8,898 nucleotides of DNA from JAEXNA01 sp050486105 (GTDB taxonomy: Bacteria > Vulcanimicrobiota > Xenobia > Xenobiales > JADMJV01): the NCBI GenBank assembly GCA_050486105.1, contig JBJHCR010000272.1:1-8898 (forward strand), given 5' to 3'. Positions 6,777 to 8,898 of this stretch are shown piece by piece. A program made the position numbers and the translations under genes. The stretch's first letter is position 1. Each line of letters begins with the position of its first letter. The notes beneath the pieces are model-generated. The model searched no databases. It saw nothing but the letters and a program-made list of their open reading frames with translations, and was not told the DNA's origin.

Positions 6777-7013
6777 AGGTGATCTCCGCTAAGGATATCA
6801 GCAAATTTCGAAGAAAGCCATCTGAGTGAGAATATCGAGCAAGTCCTGAGCTTTCCAGAAGAGGAACTCGGCCCCTAGCCAGGAACTCCTCACCTGGGCC
6901 CGGACCTGCCTCGTCTTAGTCGCATGCGGTTTAAGCTGCGGCTGGGCCCGCCGAGAAGCTCAGCGAATTCGACCCGAGCTCTTATTTTTTAAGGTAGGGT
7001 CCGTAGAGAAGAG

Positions 7014-7019
7014 AGGGAG
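7014..7019 (+). promoter_or_regulatory. Ribosome-binding site of the response regulator
   Basis: AGGGAG precedes ATG 7025 by five bases, well placed to fix the start of the regulator gene. Confidence 0.6.
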
Positions 7020-7024
7020 TTTGC

Positions 7025-7720
7025 ATGGCCAAAGAGCGCATCCTTGTCGTCGATGACGAACGTAATATTGTGGAGTTGATCAAGTACAACCTTGAAAAGG
7101 AAGGTTACGAGGTGATCTGCGCCTACGATGGGATCGAGGCAGTCAATATCGCCAAGCAAGACCGACCAGACTTGATCATCCTCGATATTATGCTTCCCGG
7201 GCAAGGCGGTCTAGAGGTGACTCGAATCCTCCGTCGAGAGATGCGAACTCCCATCATCATGGCCACTGCCAAGGGTGAAGAGATCGATAAGATTCTTGGA
7301 CTAGAGCTAGGGGCCGACGATTACGTGCCTAAACCCTTCTCTCCTCGTGAGTTGGTCGCTCGAGTGAAAGCTGTCCTCAGAAGGACGAGTGGCAAGGCTG
7401 AAGAGAAGGACGAACTGAGCTTTGGCAACCTTTCGCTGAATCTGGTTAAGCACGAGGTTCGCAAGAACGGCCAAGAAGTGGAGCTCAAGCCAAAAGAGTT
7501 CGACTTGCTCAAGCTCATGAGTACCAACCCCGGCAAAGTCTTTACCCGTGATTTCCTGCTTGAGCAATTATGGGGCTACGACTATTTGGGTGACACCAGA
7601 ACGGTGGATGTGCACATGCGGCGTCTTCGTCAGAAGATCGAGGACGAGCCTTCCTCTCCCAAACTTCTAAAGACGGTCCACGGCATCGGCTATAAATTCC
7701 AATTCGAAGAAGCCAAGTAG
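7025..7720 (+). CDS. OmpR/PhoB-class response regulator
   Basis: The 231-residue protein has the usual length. The receiver domain (1-120) keeps the acidic pair D10-D11, the phospho-acceptor D54 (IILDIMLPG), T81 (IIMATAK) and K103 (PKPFSP), so it should be phosphorylatable. The winged-helix DNA-binding domain (about 130-228) has VELKPKEFDLLKLM, then DVHMRRLRQKIEDEP and TVHGIGYKF, characteristic of the OmpR/PhoB subfamily that binds direct repeats in promoters. Sequence style is closest to PhoB/PhoP/WalR, but the target is not evident and no phosphate-transport genes are nearby. The kinase-like gene starts ten bases after the stop codon ends, in the same frame, so the two are probably co-transcribed and translationally coupled. 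Its partner lacks the phosphodonor histidine, so phosphate may come from another kinase or small-molecule donor. Confidence 0.95.
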   Translation: MAKERILVVDDERNIVELIKYNLEKEGYEVICAYDGIEAVNIAKQDRPDLIILDIMLPGQGGLEVTRILRREMRTPIIMATAKGEEIDKILGLELGADDYVPKPFSPRELVARVKAVLRRTSGKAEEKDELSFGNLSLNLVKHEVRKNGQEVELKPKEFDLLKLMSTNPGKVFTRDFLLEQLWGYDYLGDTRTVDVHMRRLRQKIEDEPSSPKLLKTVHGIGYKFQFEEAK

Positions 7721-7729
7721 TTCTTCAGG

Positions 7730-8785
7730 GTGGCCAGGCGCATTCGAGGGCAACTCTTGGATGGGTTGCTGCAGGTTCTTGACGAGCCGGTACTCGGCAT
7801 GGATCGGGGGGGGGTCGTTCGGTTTGCCAGCGCCCGATTCGAACTCCTCTATCCCGGTTTGGACCTTGGTCTCAAGGTTTGGGAGGCACTCCCGAGCGAT
7901 CCCCTGACTCGCTGGATCAGCGATTGCCTTGATTCCACCGATCCGGAAAGCCACGAACAAGTCATGGCTCATCATCCTGAGCATTTGTGGCTAGCACGCC
8001 TTGACCCGGTCACGGGAGAGTCCGGCCGCTATTCCGGCTGGTTGCTCCGTCTCAAAGACATAGAGCCGGTAGAACGTCTCTCTTCTCGCTTTGAGGTTCT
8101 CCTTGGTGATGTCAGGAGAGGGCTCAGAGATCCCTTGATCGCTTTGAAGAGTGGACTGGAGCTCCTCCTGGAGGGAGACCTCGGTGACCAGGATCTGGTC
8201 ATCGCCATCCTCCAACAACTCAACGAAGAGACCAATAGCCTTGCTCGGTTGTTGTTGTCCCTGGACCCTCCTGAGCAAGAGGATACGAACCTAGCGGCAT
8301 CGGCAACGGTCTCCATAGAAGCAGTGACTGCGAAAGTCATGGGGACCTTCGAGCCCTTGGCTCGAGGTAAGAATCTGGCTTTAAAGGCGCCATTTGACGG
8401 TGACGTTCCTGACCTGGAGTCGGTTTTCGAGTCCGAGCTTGAAAGATGCTTGGTCAACTTGGTGGACAATGCCGTCAAGTATACCGCCCTGCACGGGTAC
8501 GGAGAGGTTAAGATCACTGCGAGGGTAGCTCACGAGGGGGAGCCCGGGGTGCTGATTTCGATAGACGATTCGGGCCCGGGTATCCCTAAGGAAGAGCGCG
8601 AGGCCGTTTTTGGTCAGTTTTACCGGTTGCGTGAGGGTCCTACCACCCGACTTGGAGGTACCGGACTCGGGCTTTGGCGCGTGAACGAATTGATGAGCAA
8701 GCGGCGTGGCAAAGCTTGGTTTGAAGACTCTCCCTTAGGTGGAGCCGGAGCCAGACTTTGGTTTCCTCTTAGAGGTCCTGCTTAG
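7730..8785 (+). CDS. Soluble PAS histidine-kinase-like protein lacking the phospho-accepting histidine
   Basis: The 351-residue product has no membrane segment. An N-terminal PAS-like region (about 8-112: DEPVLGMDRGGVVRFASARF) leads to a helical dimerisation region (115-180), then a HATPase_c domain (about 200-347). The ATPase boxes are intact: N box CLVNLVDNAVKYT (N243, N247), G1 DDSGPGIP (D280), F box VFGQFYRL, G2 GGTGLGL (309-315). The H box reads DVRRGLRDPL (127-136) where normal kinases have a form such as DVSHELRTPL. R130 replaces the His, G131 the Glu and D134 the Thr. No His exists between residues 86 and 254, so canonical autophosphorylation looks impossible. The codon at 8117-8119 is AGA, three changes from CAC, so a single sequencing error is unlikely. 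GTG 7730 is the most upstream start; AGG abuts it without spacing, so expression may depend on coupling with the regulator. It may be an ATP-binding regulator of its partner rather than a kinase. Confidence 0.9.
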   Translation: MARRIRGQLLDGLLQVLDEPVLGMDRGGVVRFASARFELLYPGLDLGLKVWEALPSDPLTRWISDCLDSTDPESHEQVMAHHPEHLWLARLDPVTGESGRYSGWLLRLKDIEPVERLSSRFEVLLGDVRRGLRDPLIALKSGLELLLEGDLGDQDLVIAILQQLNEETNSLARLLLSLDPPEQEDTNLAASATVSIEAVTAKVMGTFEPLARGKNLALKAPFDGDVPDLESVFESELERCLVNLVDNAVKYTALHGYGEVKITARVAHEGEPGVLISIDDSGPGIPKEEREAVFGQFYRLREGPTTRLGGTGLGLWRVNELMSKRRGKAWFEDSPLGGAGARLWFPLRGPA

Positions 8786-8898
8786 GATCTGGCCAGGAAT
8801 AACTTCCCGATTTGAAGCACGGATCCATCCCGGCTGGCTTCGTTGCTTTCTCCTTATTTGTGTCGAACAAACCGCGTCAAAAGCGCCTTGCCACACCC
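8786..8898. other. Short unassigned right end
   Basis: I see no convincing gene, terminator or RNA in these 113 bases. On the minus strand one frame entering from the right edge reads GCGKALLTRFVRHK before TAA at 8854-8856. It could be the tail of a convergent gene, but 14 residues are not enough to call it. Confidence 0.3.

Larger units (their letters stand above)
6761..7024. other. Divergent intergenic region between the ankyrin gene and the response regulator
   Basis: This 264-bp region must carry promoters for both divergent genes, but I could not pick a convincing -35/-10 pair. It contains a direct repeat AGGAACTC (6862-6869 and 6881-6888), an imperfect hairpin CCAGG/CCTGG with a nine-base loop (6879-6897), CGGACCT at 6901-6907, and an AT-rich CTTATTTTTTAAGG just upstream of the regulator. 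No pho-box-like repeats were seen. Confidence 0.4.

Noticed and set aside
8769..8795. Terminator-like hairpin around the end of the kinase-like gene (AGGTCCT and AGGATCT).
   Set aside because: It is a seven-pair stem with a wobble and no T-run, and it overlaps the coding end.
8854..8898. 3' end of a convergent minus-strand gene (14 codons before TAA).
   Set aside because: The stretch is too short to separate from chance; sequence beyond the window would settle it.

Overview
The window looks like a stretch of an uncultivated bacterial chromosome, probably a metagenome scaffold because a 10-base run of N sits inside one gene. It holds seven protein-coding loci on both strands. They are ordinary single genes or a two-gene operon. 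No rRNA, tRNA, CRISPR array or transposase gene was seen. The family mix is a PhoB-type regulator, a TIGR03960-type B12/radical SAM protein, a DUF5685 protein, HD-GYP and ankyrin proteins. It suggests a free-living, possibly deep-branching bacterium (Armatimonadota, Eremiobacterota or Bacillota-like), but that placement is a guess. The standard genetic code is used: TAG ends several genes at the point where the family should end.

Left part (minus strand): positions 1-1048 hold the N-terminal 349 residues of an ankyrin-repeat/HD-GYP fusion, probably a c-di-GMP phosphodiesterase, cut off by the window edge. Upstream of it, 1248-2735 encodes a DUF5685 protein with two C-terminal zf-TFIIB zinc ribbons. 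Between the two genes lies a 164-bp stretch bounded by perfect 16-bp inverted repeats. One arm also pairs with a third copy of the repeat, so it could be a MITE-like element or an RNA switch.

Middle: 2883-4613 (plus) encodes a B12-binding radical SAM protein. It diverges from the DUF5685 gene and overlaps by 80 bp, tail to tail, with a small secreted beta-rich protein gene (4534-5010, minus). Diverging from that is a PgeF/YfiH (laccase-domain) gene, whose best start is ATG 5193. Eleven bases past its stop comes the end of a convergent, secreted ankyrin-repeat gene (6017-6760, minus). That gene has a strong ribosome-binding site and signal peptide but is interrupted by an in-frame amber codon exactly at the signal-peptidase region.

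Right part (plus): 7025-7720 is an intact OmpR/PhoB-class response regulator. Ten bases after its stop codon ends, a soluble PAS histidine-kinase-like protein begins (7730-8785). Its ATP-binding boxes are intact, but the phospho-accepting histidine is arginine and the whole dimerisation region has no histidine. This degenerate kinase paired with a normal receiver is the most striking feature. The last 113 bases hold no convincing gene.
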